Source: JAAYGT01 sp050252075 (GTDB taxonomy: Bacteria; Pseudomonadota; Gammaproteobacteria; Burkholderiales; Burkholderiaceae_B). From it: DNA of 64,000 nucleotides. Below, piece after piece: positions 35,942 to 43,902 of the stretch (positions are counted from its first letter, which is position 1; the number at the start of each line of letters is the position of its first letter). The notes beneath the pieces are model-generated. The model did not search any database and was not told the origin of the DNA. It saw only the letters and a list, made by a program, of their open reading frames with translations. Location: NCBI GenBank assembly GCA_050252075.1, contig JBFWLP010000002.1, positions 15,063-79,062 of the forward strand. Direction: 5' to 3'. A program made the position numbers and the translations under genes.

Positions 35942-36961
35942 TCAGGCATTGAATTTCACCAGTGTTCGCCCCGAAGACTGTCCTTGCAGATGACGTTCGC
36001 TGTAAGGTAGCAGCTCGTGCAGGGGAATCGTATGCACGTGCGGCGCCAGGGTTGAAAAGTCGGGCCGCCAATCATTGGCCAATCGTTGCCACAGCCGCTT
36101 TCGCACATCCCACGACGCATTGGCAACTACACCGAACATACAGGCATTGCGCAGAATAAACGGCAGCACATTGCAGTCGAAGGCATTGCCCGAGGCGTTA
36201 CCCACGCCGGCCAGCGCACCGTTGTCTTTCAGCGACCGCAGCAGCCACGATAATGTGGGGCCGGACACGTTATCGATGGCGGCCGCGAACCGGGGTTGCT
36301 CCACCAGCCGTGTTTGCTCGCCAATACCCGAAATATCCATTACCTCGGCAGCCCCCAGGCCAACCAGCATGGGTGCCAGCACGGGGCGCCGCGTCAGCGC
36401 CACCACCTGATAGCCGGCACGCGAAAGAATCTGCAGAGCAAGCATGCCGACCGCCCCGGTGGCACCACTGACCGCCACAGGCCCCGATGCCGGTGTGATA
36501 CCCAGCGACTGAAAGCGCTCGAGCGCCATGGCAACCGTGAAGCCGGGCACACCGATCATGGCCGTTTCCCAAGGGGTCAGCCCGTCGGGGATCGCCATGA
36601 CATGATCGGCCGGCGCACGAACAAATTCCGCAAAACCGCCGTCGTAGCGGATGCCGGTTTGAAATCCATGCACCGTGACCATTTGCCCCACCGCGAAGGC
36701 CGCGGATGCCGAGCTTACCACCTGGCCCACCACCTCGATACCGGCGATACGGGGATAGCTTTCAATGATCTTTGCCTTGCCGGTAACGGCCAGGCAGTCT
36801 TTGTAGTTCACACCGGCATAGTGATTGCGGATCACCACCTCGCCGGCGGACAAGTCGTCCAGCGACAGGCTGGCCAGGGTGGATTCCACCCGCTTTTCTT
36901 CTTTCAGATACGTTGTACGGACGGCCGAAAACTGTTCCGGAACAGAGAGTGTAGCCACCAT
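35942..36961 (-). CDS. acuI: Acrylyl-CoA reductase (AcuI/YhdH-type) quinone oxidoreductase
   Basis: A 339-residue medium-chain dehydrogenase/reductase without structural zinc cysteines. NHYAGVNYKDCLAVTGKAKI and SYPRIAGIEVVGQVV are AcuI/YhdH signatures, and VAVSGATGAVGMLALQIL is the NADPH-binding loop. AcuI reduces acrylyl-CoA to propionyl-CoA in DMSP and 3-hydroxypropionate metabolism. It lies 12 nt downstream of the CoA transferase gene on the same strand, which supports a CoA-thioester substrate, though not necessarily acrylyl-CoA. Confidence 0.82.
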   Translation of the reverse strand: MVATLSVPEQFSAVRTTYLKEEKRVESTLASLSLDDLSAGEVVIRNHYAGVNYKDCLAVTGKAKIIESYPRIAGIEVVGQVVSSASAAFAVGQMVTVHGFQTGIRYDGGFAEFVRAPADHVMAIPDGLTPWETAMIGVPGFTVAMALERFQSLGITPASGPVAVSGATGAVGMLALQILSRAGYQVVALTRRPVLAPMLVGLGAAEVMDISGIGEQTRLVEQPRFAAAIDNVSGPTLSWLLRSLKDNGALAGVGNASGNAFDCNVLPFILRNACMFGVVANASWDVRKRLWQRLANDWRPDFSTLAPHVHTIPLHELLPYSERHLQGQSSGRTLVKFNA

Positions 36962-36973
36962 GACCTCCTGGAA

Positions 36974-38179
36974 TTAGATGACACCAAGTGCCTTGAGATG
37001 TTCAATTTCCTGGCTGGAAAAGCCCAGTTCCTGATAGACCTGCTGGTTATGCTCGCCCAGTGACGGCCCGGTGCGGGGAGGTTCCATTTTTCGGCCGGCC
37101 ACACGCGGAACGATGCACGGCGCCGGAATCGAACCGTAATCGGCGTCCGGCAGGCGGATCACTGATTCCCGCGCCTGAAAATGGGGATCCTGCATGATGT
37201 CCTGAATGGAATACACCTTGCTGAACGGCACGCCGCCCGGCTCAAGAATGGCCTGGATCTGCGCAAAGGAGTGCGACCCGAACCATTCACGCAGCCCCTC
37301 GTTCAATACCGCCATATGATTGACTCGTGCCGTATTGGTACCGAACCGGGGATCCGTAGCCCATTCGGGCCGGCCGATGCAACGGCAAAGCCGGAAAAAA
37401 ATGGCATTGGACGACGCCACCAGGGAAAAATACACGCCATCCCGGCTCTGGTACATATCCGAGGGGGCGGTGTAACCGGCCGTGTTGCCTTCGTGTTTCC
37501 TGACCTGCCCCAGCAGTTCATACTCGACGGGCAGCGGGTCGAGCAGGCGGAACAGCGCCTCGGTGGCCGACAGATCGACTTCGACGCCCATTTCGTCGGG
37601 ACTACGCCGGACCCGCGCAATTTCGGTCGAAATTGCAAACGCCGAAAACAGGCCGGCAACAACATCGCCAATGGGAAAGTTTGAATGCAGCGGCGGGCCT
37701 TCCGCCGGACCGGTCAAATTGGTGAAACCGCTCATGGCTTCAAAAATGCGGGCAAAGCCGGGGCGTTCGGCATAGGGGCCCGACTGGCCGAACCCGGTCA
37801 GGCGAACAATGATCAACCGCGGATTGGCCTGCAACAGAGTGGCGGTATCCAGACCCCATTTGGCCATGGTGCCGGTGCGGAAATTTTCAACCAGCACATC
37901 GAACCGGGGCAACATGCGCAAAAGCGCCGCCTTGCCTTCCGGCGTGCGGACATCGAGCGTGATACCGCGCTTGCCCCGGTTGGCCACCTTCCACCACAAG
38001 GGCTTGTCTTCCTTGACCGGCTGCAGACCGCGCAAGGCGTCGCTGCCATTAGGCAATTCCAGCTTTACCACCTGGGCGCCATGGTCGGCACACAACGTTG
38101 CGCCAAAGGGCGCGGCCAGTACCGTTGCCATATCCAGTATACGGACGCCGTGCAGCGCCCCCAAACGTGTTTCTTCCAT
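36974..38179 (-). CDS. Class III (CaiB/BaiF) CoA transferase
   Basis: A 401-residue CoA transferase. GVRILDMATVLAAPFGATLCADHGAQVVKLE is the family opening, NRGKRGITLDVRTPEGK and VLVENFRTGTMAKWGLD follow, and the catalytic aspartate is Asp172 in FPIGDVVAG. Class III enzymes move CoA between carboxylic acids in anaerobic and aromatic or dicarboxylic acid catabolism. The ATG chosen opens MEETRLG; a start seven codons upstream is also open. It is divergent from an acyl-CoA dehydrogenase gene across a promoter region holding a predicted IclR operator. Confidence 0.9.
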   Translation of the reverse strand: MEETRLGALHGVRILDMATVLAAPFGATLCADHGAQVVKLELPNGSDALRGLQPVKEDKPLWWKVANRGKRGITLDVRTPEGKAALLRMLPRFDVLVENFRTGTMAKWGLDTATLLQANPRLIIVRLTGFGQSGPYAERPGFARIFEAMSGFTNLTGPAEGPPLHSNFPIGDVVAGLFSAFAISTEIARVRRSPDEMGVEVDLSATEALFRLLDPLPVEYELLGQVRKHEGNTAGYTAPSDMYQSRDGVYFSLVASSNAIFFRLCRCIGRPEWATDPRFGTNTARVNHMAVLNEGLREWFGSHSFAQIQAILEPGGVPFSKVYSIQDIMQDPHFQARESVIRLPDADYGSIPAPCIVPRVAGRKMEPPRTGPSLGEHNQQVYQELGFSSQEIEHLKALGVI

Positions 38180-38251
38180 GCTGATTCCCGCTGTGAGCAA
38201 CTAATTTCCAGGCAACGTTATCCCACGTCCGCACGCCGGGCACAACAGCTA

Positions 38252-38268
38252 TTCCGCTGTGCGAAACA
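38252..38268 (-). promoter_or_regulatory. Predicted IclR operator, CoA-transferase/acyl-CoA dehydrogenase promoter
   Basis: On the minus strand this reads TGTTTCGCACAGCGGAA, identical at 15 of 17 positions to the inverted repeat upstream of iclR (43824-43840, plus strand), including the CACA of the spacer. It lies in the 198-nt divergent region. The TTTCG-N5-CGRAA form suits IclR-family operators. Confidence 0.5.
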
Positions 38269-38377
38269 CCTTATCAATTGCATCGACCGAACGTTGACCA
38301 CACACTTGTCGATCTGGAACCATAGCGCAACGGTGCGCCGCACCCCTCATCAATCCACTGACAGAACGAGACACATC

Positions 38378-39592
38378 ATGGCCCGACTTTTCAGCGACCA
38401 CTTCCTGCAAAAACTCGACGACGCCGAACAAGCGCTGGTTCACCGCCTGCGCGGGTTGTGCAAGACACATTTCGGCCCGCGCGCGGCGCAGGTCGGCCAG
38501 GACGATGTTTTTGCCTGGGAAAATTTTCGCCTGCTGGCTGCCGAAGGTATTATCGCGACGGCTTTTCCCCAGGCCTGGGGCGGCACCAATGCCAGGCAGG
38601 TTGTCCGCGTGCGGCTGATCGAAGAGCTTAGTCGCGTGTGCAGCGCCTCGGCCGCCCTGGTCACCGGCACCGACCTGTCAACACGCCCGATCAGCGCCGG
38701 GGCAAGCGACGACATGAAAGCCCGGTTGCTGCCTGGTTTGTGCCGGGGCGAGTTGCAGTCGGCGTTTTGCCTGACCGAGCCGGGTGCCGGTTCCGACGTA
38801 CGCTCACTGAAAACCACCATTGAGCGGGTCGGTGACGACTACGTCATCAACGGCGAGAAAAAATTCATTACCCGTGCGGGAACTGCCGACTGGCTTGTGG
38901 TGGTGGGCCGGGCACCGGCCGATGCCACGCAGTTCATCGCGGTACTGGTGCCGCGCGACGCGGCAGGAGTAGCCATCGGCAACACGGTAGACAAACTGGG
39001 ATGGTTCGGCGTTCCGATCGCGTCAATCCAGCTGACCAACGTACGGGTTCCCGTCACCATGCGACTGGGCAAGGAAGGAGACGGTTTCAGCCTGGCCCAG
39101 GACACGCTCATTCGTGCCCGGATCGGCCACGCATCCATGGCGCTGGGTCGGGCCGTCGGAGCAACCGAAATTGCCGCCACCTACGCCACCGACCGGGAAC
39201 TGTTCGGAAAATCGCTGGGAGGACATCAGGGTGTGCAATGGATGCTGTCAGACATGGTCACCGACATTGAAGCCTCGCGTGCACTGGTTGTTGCCGCGGC
39301 GGAAAAATACGATGCGGGTGACGAGGATTGCGCCATTTATGCGTCAATGGCCAAACAGCATGCCACCGACCTGGGCATGAAAATCGTGACCAATGCCTTG
39401 CAACTGACCGGCGGCCGGGGCTACCTGAAAGACTTCCCGCTGGAACGCTACTTCCGCGACGCCAAGCTGAACCAGATCGGCGAAGGTTCCAGCGAAGTGC
39501 ACAAAACCGTGATCGGACGGCACATCGTGCGCAAAGTCCCGGTGGTTGACCGCAACCCTGCCCTGCACGATGCTCCGCTAACCGACTACTGA
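38378..39592 (+). CDS. Acyl-CoA dehydrogenase family protein
   Basis: A 404-residue flavoenzyme. FCLTEPGAGSDVRSLKT is the FAD/substrate signature near residue 130, GEKKFITRAGTADW follows, and TGGRGYLKDFPLERYFRDAKLNQI leads to the catalytic glutamate in IGEGSSEV. It oxidises an acyl-CoA to the enoyl-CoA with electrons to ETF. The frame is open upstream, but homology begins at the ATG of MARLFSDHF. It is divergent from the CoA transferase and convergent with the nitronate monooxygenase gene. Confidence 0.9.
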   Translation: MARLFSDHFLQKLDDAEQALVHRLRGLCKTHFGPRAAQVGQDDVFAWENFRLLAAEGIIATAFPQAWGGTNARQVVRVRLIEELSRVCSASAALVTGTDLSTRPISAGASDDMKARLLPGLCRGELQSAFCLTEPGAGSDVRSLKTTIERVGDDYVINGEKKFITRAGTADWLVVVGRAPADATQFIAVLVPRDAAGVAIGNTVDKLGWFGVPIASIQLTNVRVPVTMRLGKEGDGFSLAQDTLIRARIGHASMALGRAVGATEIAATYATDRELFGKSLGGHQGVQWMLSDMVTDIEASRALVVAAAEKYDAGDEDCAIYASMAKQHATDLGMKIVTNALQLTGGRGYLKDFPLERYFRDAKLNQIGEGSSEVHKTVIGRHIVRKVPVVDRNPALHDAPLTDY

Positions 39593-39605
39593 AACCGATA
39601 TCGGG

Positions 39606-40733
39606 TCAGGCCGGGCCCGATGATGTACGCCGCTGCAGGCTTTGCATTCTTGCCCATGCCGCATTCATGTCGTGCACCAGTCGGCGGAACTGCTCGCTGA
39701 CGGTGGTTTCACCGCGAATGGCAAAAACACTTTGGCCTGCCGCATCGTAGATAAGGGCCTCCAGATCGCGCTGATGGATCGACGTGAAAATGTCGCCGGT
39801 CAGCACCTGCTGCAACGGCATCGGCAGCGGGGCCGGACTGCCGTCCTGCTCCCAGGCATCGATCCAGTCGCTGCGCACCACCCGGCAGGGTTTGCCGCTG
39901 TGCGCACGCGTAATCACGGTATCTTCGCTGGCACTGGCCACCAGACGGCGCAGCAAGCCCGGCGGCGTATGGCTTTCCCGGGCGGCCATCCACAGCGTAC
40001 CCAGCCAGGCACCCTGGGTGCCCATGGCAATCGCTCCCAGCACCTGTTCGCCGGTGGCAATACCCCCGGCAGCCAGCACCGGCACGTTGCCGGCCACCTG
40101 AAGAATCTGGGGAATGAGCGACATCGTACCCACCGGACCGGTATGGCCCCCGGCGTCGTAACCCTGCGCCACCAGTACCTCGACCCCCAGATCGAGAGCC
40201 TTGCGCGCATGCTTCACCGAGCCGACCAGCGAGAACGTCATTTTCCCGGCGGCCTTGGCACGCTCGATCAGATCGGCGCGAATACCGATGGCGGTGGCAA
40301 CGCCACGGGCCCCCGACGCCAGTACCTGATCGATTTGCTCGTCAAACAGTTTCTTCGACCGCACCTGGGTGGTGAAAAAACTGGGCTTGTCGGGCGGCGG
40401 AATGTGAAAGCTTTCGCGCAATCCGTCCACAAACTGCCGGTGCCCGGAAGGCAGTGTGGCCTTCAGGTCGTCGACCGTCGCCTGCTCCGGCACCTTGGGC
40501 GGCAGCATAAGATCCACGCCGTAGGGCATGCCCGCCATGCGTTCATCGAGCTCGCGCAGCAGCCTGGGTATGTCGTCGGGCATTTCGCGGGCCAGCCCCA
40601 TGATGGGAAATCCGCCGGCACGCGCAACCTCGACGCACACATCAATGGAATGCGAAAAACCGAAGATCGGGTGGGCGATGCCCAGGGCATCGCACAGCGG
40701 CGTACTTATCGTGCTGGATTGAATAGATGTCAT
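39606..40733 (-). CDS. Nitronate monooxygenase family FMN protein
   Basis: A 375-residue TIM-barrel flavoprotein of the nitronate monooxygenase/2-nitropropane dioxygenase family. VLVAQGYDAGGHTGPVGTM with the catalytic His region and PVLAAGGIATGEQVLGAIAMGTQGAWLGTLW forming the FMN phosphate site are clear. Substrates may be alkyl nitronates or 3-nitropropionate; some homologues act as enoyl reductases. The ATG overlaps the stop of the Bug receptor gene by 4 bp; a longer frame lacks homology. Confidence 0.85.
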   Translation of the reverse strand: MTSIQSSTISTPLCDALGIAHPIFGFSHSIDVCVEVARAGGFPIMGLAREMPDDIPRLLRELDERMAGMPYGVDLMLPPKVPEQATVDDLKATLPSGHRQFVDGLRESFHIPPPDKPSFFTTQVRSKKLFDEQIDQVLASGARGVATAIGIRADLIERAKAAGKMTFSLVGSVKHARKALDLGVEVLVAQGYDAGGHTGPVGTMSLIPQILQVAGNVPVLAAGGIATGEQVLGAIAMGTQGAWLGTLWMAARESHTPPGLLRRLVASASEDTVITRAHSGKPCRVVRSDWIDAWEQDGSPAPLPMPLQQVLTGDIFTSIHQRDLEALIYDAAGQSVFAIRGETTVSEQFRRLVHDMNAAWARMQSLQRRTSSGPA

Positions 40734-41719
40734 TGCGGCTGTATCCCGGCCTCTTTCATCACTTTGGACCACTTTTCATATTCGCCTTCCACAAAAGTAT
40801 CGAAAGCTTTGGCGTCCTGGTAATTGACCTCCATGCCAATACCGGCCAGTTTCTCCTGAACGTCGGGCATGGCAAGAATGGCCGCAATGTCGGTGGACAG
40901 CTGGGAGACGACACTGTCGGGCGTGGCTTTGGGGGCCACAAAGCCAAACCACGTACCCACTTCGTAGCCCGGCAAGCCGGCCGCCTCAGCCACGGTGGGA
41001 ACGTCGGGCAACGCCTTGGCACGCTGTGCCGTCGTTACCGCCAGAGGAACGAGCTTGCCCGACTCGATATGCTGTTTCGCCAGCGCGATGGTCAACGGCA
41101 TCATCTGAACGCGACCGGCCATCAGATCCGTCAGGGCATTGGGCTGGCCCCGGTACGGCACCTGCTGCAGGTTCACCTTGGCCATGCTGGCCAGCAAGGC
41201 GCCCGACAGGTGGTTGGACGTACCATTCCCGGCGGTGCCATACGTAACCGGCGTGTCGCTTTTCTTGGCCATTTCCAGCAGTTCCTTCATGCTGCGGGCG
41301 GGAACGTCGGGATGAACCACCACCACATTGGGCACAATGCCAAAGCCGGCCACCGCCCGAAAATCCTTGACCGGATGCCACTGCAGATCCTTGCGCAAGC
41401 TGGGCGACACCGCATGGCCCGGGCTGACGCTCAGCAAGGTGTAACCGTCGGGAGCGGCCTTGCTGACCGTGTCGGTGCCGATATTGCCGCCGGCACCCGG
41501 ACGGTTGTCCACAATCACGGGCTGGCCATACTTGGAAGACAGCTTTTCACCAATGGTGCGCGTAATGACGTCGACTACACCGCCGGCGGTGAACGGCACA
41601 ATGATGGTGATGGGCTTGTCGGGGTAGGCGGCCTGCGCTACAGGCACCGCACTGCCGAACAGCAGTGGCAGGGCGACTGTCAGTCCCAGTAACGAGCGTC
41701 GAGTGGATGTGTGGGTCAT
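40730..41719 (-). CDS. Bug/TctC family periplasmic solute receptor
   Basis: A 329-residue tripartite tricarboxylate transporter receptor. A signal peptide (RRSLLGLTVALPLLFGSAVPVAQAA) precedes YPDKPITIIVPFTAGGVVDVITRTI, the Bug signature, with GAGGNIGTDTVSKAAPDGYTLL typical of the ligand loop. Bug proteins are hugely expanded in Bordetella relatives and bind carboxylates. No TctA/TctB membrane genes lie here. Its place between two catabolic genes suggests it captures the acid they degrade. Confidence 0.93.
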   Translation of the reverse strand: MTHTSTRRSLLGLTVALPLLFGSAVPVAQAAYPDKPITIIVPFTAGGVVDVITRTIGEKLSSKYGQPVIVDNRPGAGGNIGTDTVSKAAPDGYTLLSVSPGHAVSPSLRKDLQWHPVKDFRAVAGFGIVPNVVVVHPDVPARSMKELLEMAKKSDTPVTYGTAGNGTSNHLSGALLASMAKVNLQQVPYRGQPNALTDLMAGRVQMMPLTIALAKQHIESGKLVPLAVTTAQRAKALPDVPTVAEAAGLPGYEVGTWFGFVAPKATPDSVVSQLSTDIAAILAMPDVQEKLAGIGMEVNYQDAKAFDTFVEGEYEKWSKVMKEAGIQPQ

Positions 41720-41754
41720 GGGTTGTCTCCTGGTGGTTGAGTTATGGGGTGCTG

Positions 41755-42912
41755 TTACGCCACACCCTGTTCCCGCAAAGTAAGCTTTGCGATATTCAGC
41801 AAATGAATCTGGCTGGTACCTTCGTAAAGCCGGAACAAGCGCACGTCGCGATAAAACTGCTCGGCAACGTTATCGGCAACGTAGCCGCCGCCGCCGAAAA
41901 TCTGCACGGCCCGGTCGGCCACGCGCCCGCACATCTCCGACGCAAAATATTTGCACATCGATGCTTCCATGGTGACATCGATGCCATCGTCGCGTTTGCG
42001 TGATGTTTCCATAAGCAAGGCCCGGGCGGCATATACGTCGACATTGCTTTGGGCAATCATTTGCTGCACGAGCTGGTAATCGGCAATGGGATGTCCGAAC
42101 TGCTCGCGCTGCGCGGCACGCTTGACCATTTCATGCACCAGACGGATCGCCGGACCAATGCACAGGCCGGCCAGATTGATGCGCTGCTTGTTCAGGGCGC
42201 GCATGGCAGTGCGAAACCCCTTGCCCGGCATGTGGCCCACAATGGCATCGGCGGACACGCGGCAATTCTCCAGATACACCTCGCCCACCGGCGAGCCATG
42301 CTGGCCCATCTTTTCATATTCGGGGCCGGTGCTCAGCCCGGGGGTGCCGCGCTCGATCAGAAAGGCCGTGATGCCTTCGGCGCCGCGCCCGGCGTTATCG
42401 GTGCGCGCAAAAACCGTGAACAGATTCGCCAGTGGCGCATTGGTGATATAGCACTTCACGCCATTCAGAATGTAGTCGGAGCCATGGGGTTCGGCACGTG
42501 TTGTCAGGGCGGTGGCGTCAGAACCGGCACCCGGCTCGGTCAGGGCAAAGCACCCGGTCACTTCGCCGGACGCCAGCAAGGGCAGGTACTTTCGCTTTTG
42601 CTCCGGCGTGCCGTCCACCACCAGCGACTCTGATGCAATGCCCGTATTGCCGCCAAACCGCGCGCGAAAAACCGTTGCCGCCTGCGAGATCTCCATATTC
42701 ACCCGGCTGAGCTCTTCAGAAGTGAGCCCGGCGCCGCCGTACTCCTCGGGAATACTGTGACCGAACAGGCCCAGATCGCGCATACGTTGCACGACGGGCT
42801 CGGGGATGACATTGTTTTTGTCCACCTCGCGCTCGATGGGAATGCATTCGTTCCAGATGAAATCTCGCACTTGCGCCAGCAAGGCGTCGAACTTTTTCGG
42901 ATCTCTGATCAT
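41755..42912 (-). CDS. Acyl-CoA dehydrogenase family protein
   Basis: A 385-residue flavoenzyme. CFALTEPGAGSDATALTT is the FAD/substrate motif, INLAGLCIGPAIRL and FGHPIADYQLVQQMIAQ fit short/medium-chain enzymes, and the catalytic glutamate is in RLYEGTSQIHLL near the C-terminus. The preferred start opens MIRDPKKFDALL 22 nt after the iclR stop; the frame stays open upstream inside iclR. It heads the structural genes of the iclR operon, followed by the Bug receptor and the nitronate monooxygenase. Confidence 0.92.
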   Translation of the reverse strand: MIRDPKKFDALLAQVRDFIWNECIPIEREVDKNNVIPEPVVQRMRDLGLFGHSIPEEYGGAGLTSEELSRVNMEISQAATVFRARFGGNTGIASESLVVDGTPEQKRKYLPLLASGEVTGCFALTEPGAGSDATALTTRAEPHGSDYILNGVKCYITNAPLANLFTVFARTDNAGRGAEGITAFLIERGTPGLSTGPEYEKMGQHGSPVGEVYLENCRVSADAIVGHMPGKGFRTAMRALNKQRINLAGLCIGPAIRLVHEMVKRAAQREQFGHPIADYQLVQQMIAQSNVDVYAARALLMETSRKRDDGIDVTMEASMCKYFASEMCGRVADRAVQIFGGGGYVADNVAEQFYRDVRLFRLYEGTSQIHLLNIAKLTLREQGVA

Positions 42913-42934
42913 GTGGCTTTTTACCTGCTGAAAA

Positions 42935-43768
42935 TTAACGTAGCCCGTAGGCGTTCTCGATACACCGTACCGCCTCCAGCATGAGCGGGGCGATATCTGT
43001 TTCCATGGTGTCCCGGGCCAGCCGGTGCCGGGCCATGGTGCAATTGATCGCCACCTGCGGCTCGCTGTCGGGCAGGCGAATGGGCGCGCCGATGGCATGA
43101 ATTTCCTTGCGCCAGTCGCCCTGCGAATAGCAGAAACGGTGCTGCGCGAAAAAGATTTCGTCGCGGCGGAAAAACTCGTACTCACGCTCGAAACGTTCCG
43201 GGTCATCCAGACGCAACCGGTTCAGAACTGCCGTACGCTCGGCCACCGGCGAAGCCAGCAGCAGGGCGCGACCGATGGACGACGCCAGAATCGGCGATGT
43301 GCTGCCGATATCGGGCCGATAGGCATTGGCGGCGTCGGCACTGCAGGTTTCGATATACACAACACAGGTTCGGTCGCGAATACCAATATTCACGGTGCAG
43401 CCGGTTTGCCGGCTGATTTCCTGCATGTAGGGCCGCGCCAGCTGGCGAATGCGCAAATTGGAAAGCAAGGGATAACCCAGCGACAGCACCCCCGATCCCA
43501 GTCGATACTTTTGCAGCCTTTCGTCGTAGTTCAGATAGCCCAGCAACGTCAAGGTATACGTAAGACGGGAAATGGTGGGTTTGGGCAAACCGGTACGATC
43601 GTACAGATCGCGATTTCCCAGCACGGGATCCATGGGCGTGAACGCGCGCAAGACCTCGAGCCCCCGTGCCAGATTCATGGCGAACTGACGGTCCTCGGAC
43701 AGATCGTGAGGGCTTACGAGCCCGGGAAGCGCAATGGATGCCATCGTTTTTTGCTTTACCTTCGTCAT
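42935..43768 (-). CDS. IclR family transcriptional regulator
   Basis: A 277-residue regulator. The N-terminal winged helix-turn-helix includes FAMNLARGLEVLRAFTPMD and TGLPKPTISRLTYTLTLLGYL, and the C-terminal effector-binding domain includes NIGIRDRTCVVYIET and SIGRALLLASPVAE. IclR proteins usually control an adjacent catabolic pathway in response to an aromatic or carboxylic acid. It is the first gene of a tight operon, with a perfect 9-bp inverted repeat 54 nt upstream, consistent with autoregulation. Confidence 0.92.
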   Translation of the reverse strand: MTKVKQKTMASIALPGLVSPHDLSEDRQFAMNLARGLEVLRAFTPMDPVLGNRDLYDRTGLPKPTISRLTYTLTLLGYLNYDERLQKYRLGSGVLSLGYPLLSNLRIRQLARPYMQEISRQTGCTVNIGIRDRTCVVYIETCSADAANAYRPDIGSTSPILASSIGRALLLASPVAERTAVLNRLRLDDPERFEREYEFFRRDEIFFAQHRFCYSQGDWRKEIHAIGAPIRLPDSEPQVAINCTMARHRLARDTMETDIAPLMLEAVRCIENAYGLR

Positions 43769-43821
43769 ACCAGGCTCACATATTCAGACAGACGGTCAAA
43801 CAGCGTCAACGATTATCAAAT

Positions 43822-43844
43822 CTTGTTTCGCACATCGAAACAAG
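43822..43844. promoter_or_regulatory. Perfect inverted repeat, predicted IclR autoregulatory operator
   Basis: CTTGTTTCG and CGAAACAAG flank the 5-nt centre CACAT, a perfect 9-bp palindrome upstream of iclR. A 15/17 copy of the core is found at 38252-38268 in another promoter of the same gene region. Confidence 0.65.
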
Positions 43845-43868
43845 CGTTGAAAACCGGGCAGAATCAGG

Positions 43869-43883
43869 CGAAACGAAACGAAA
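43869..43883 (+). repeat. Three tandem CGAAA units beside the IclR operator
   Basis: CGAAA occurs three times head to tail, 25 nt beyond the palindrome. The unit equals one half-site of the predicted operator and could be an accessory binding region, or chance. Confidence 0.4.
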
Positions 43884-43902
43884 ACAGCAGCCAGCAGGAC
43901 AG

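Noticed and set aside
36099..36109. TTTCGCACATC match to the predicted IclR operator
   Set aside because: It lies inside the acuI-like coding sequence and lacks the second half-site, matching only 11 of 15 core positions.
42913..43206. In-frame 5' extension of the acyl-CoA dehydrogenase into iclR
   Set aside because: Family homology starts at the ATG at 42912, and the extension would overlap the iclR coding sequence by about 270 bp.
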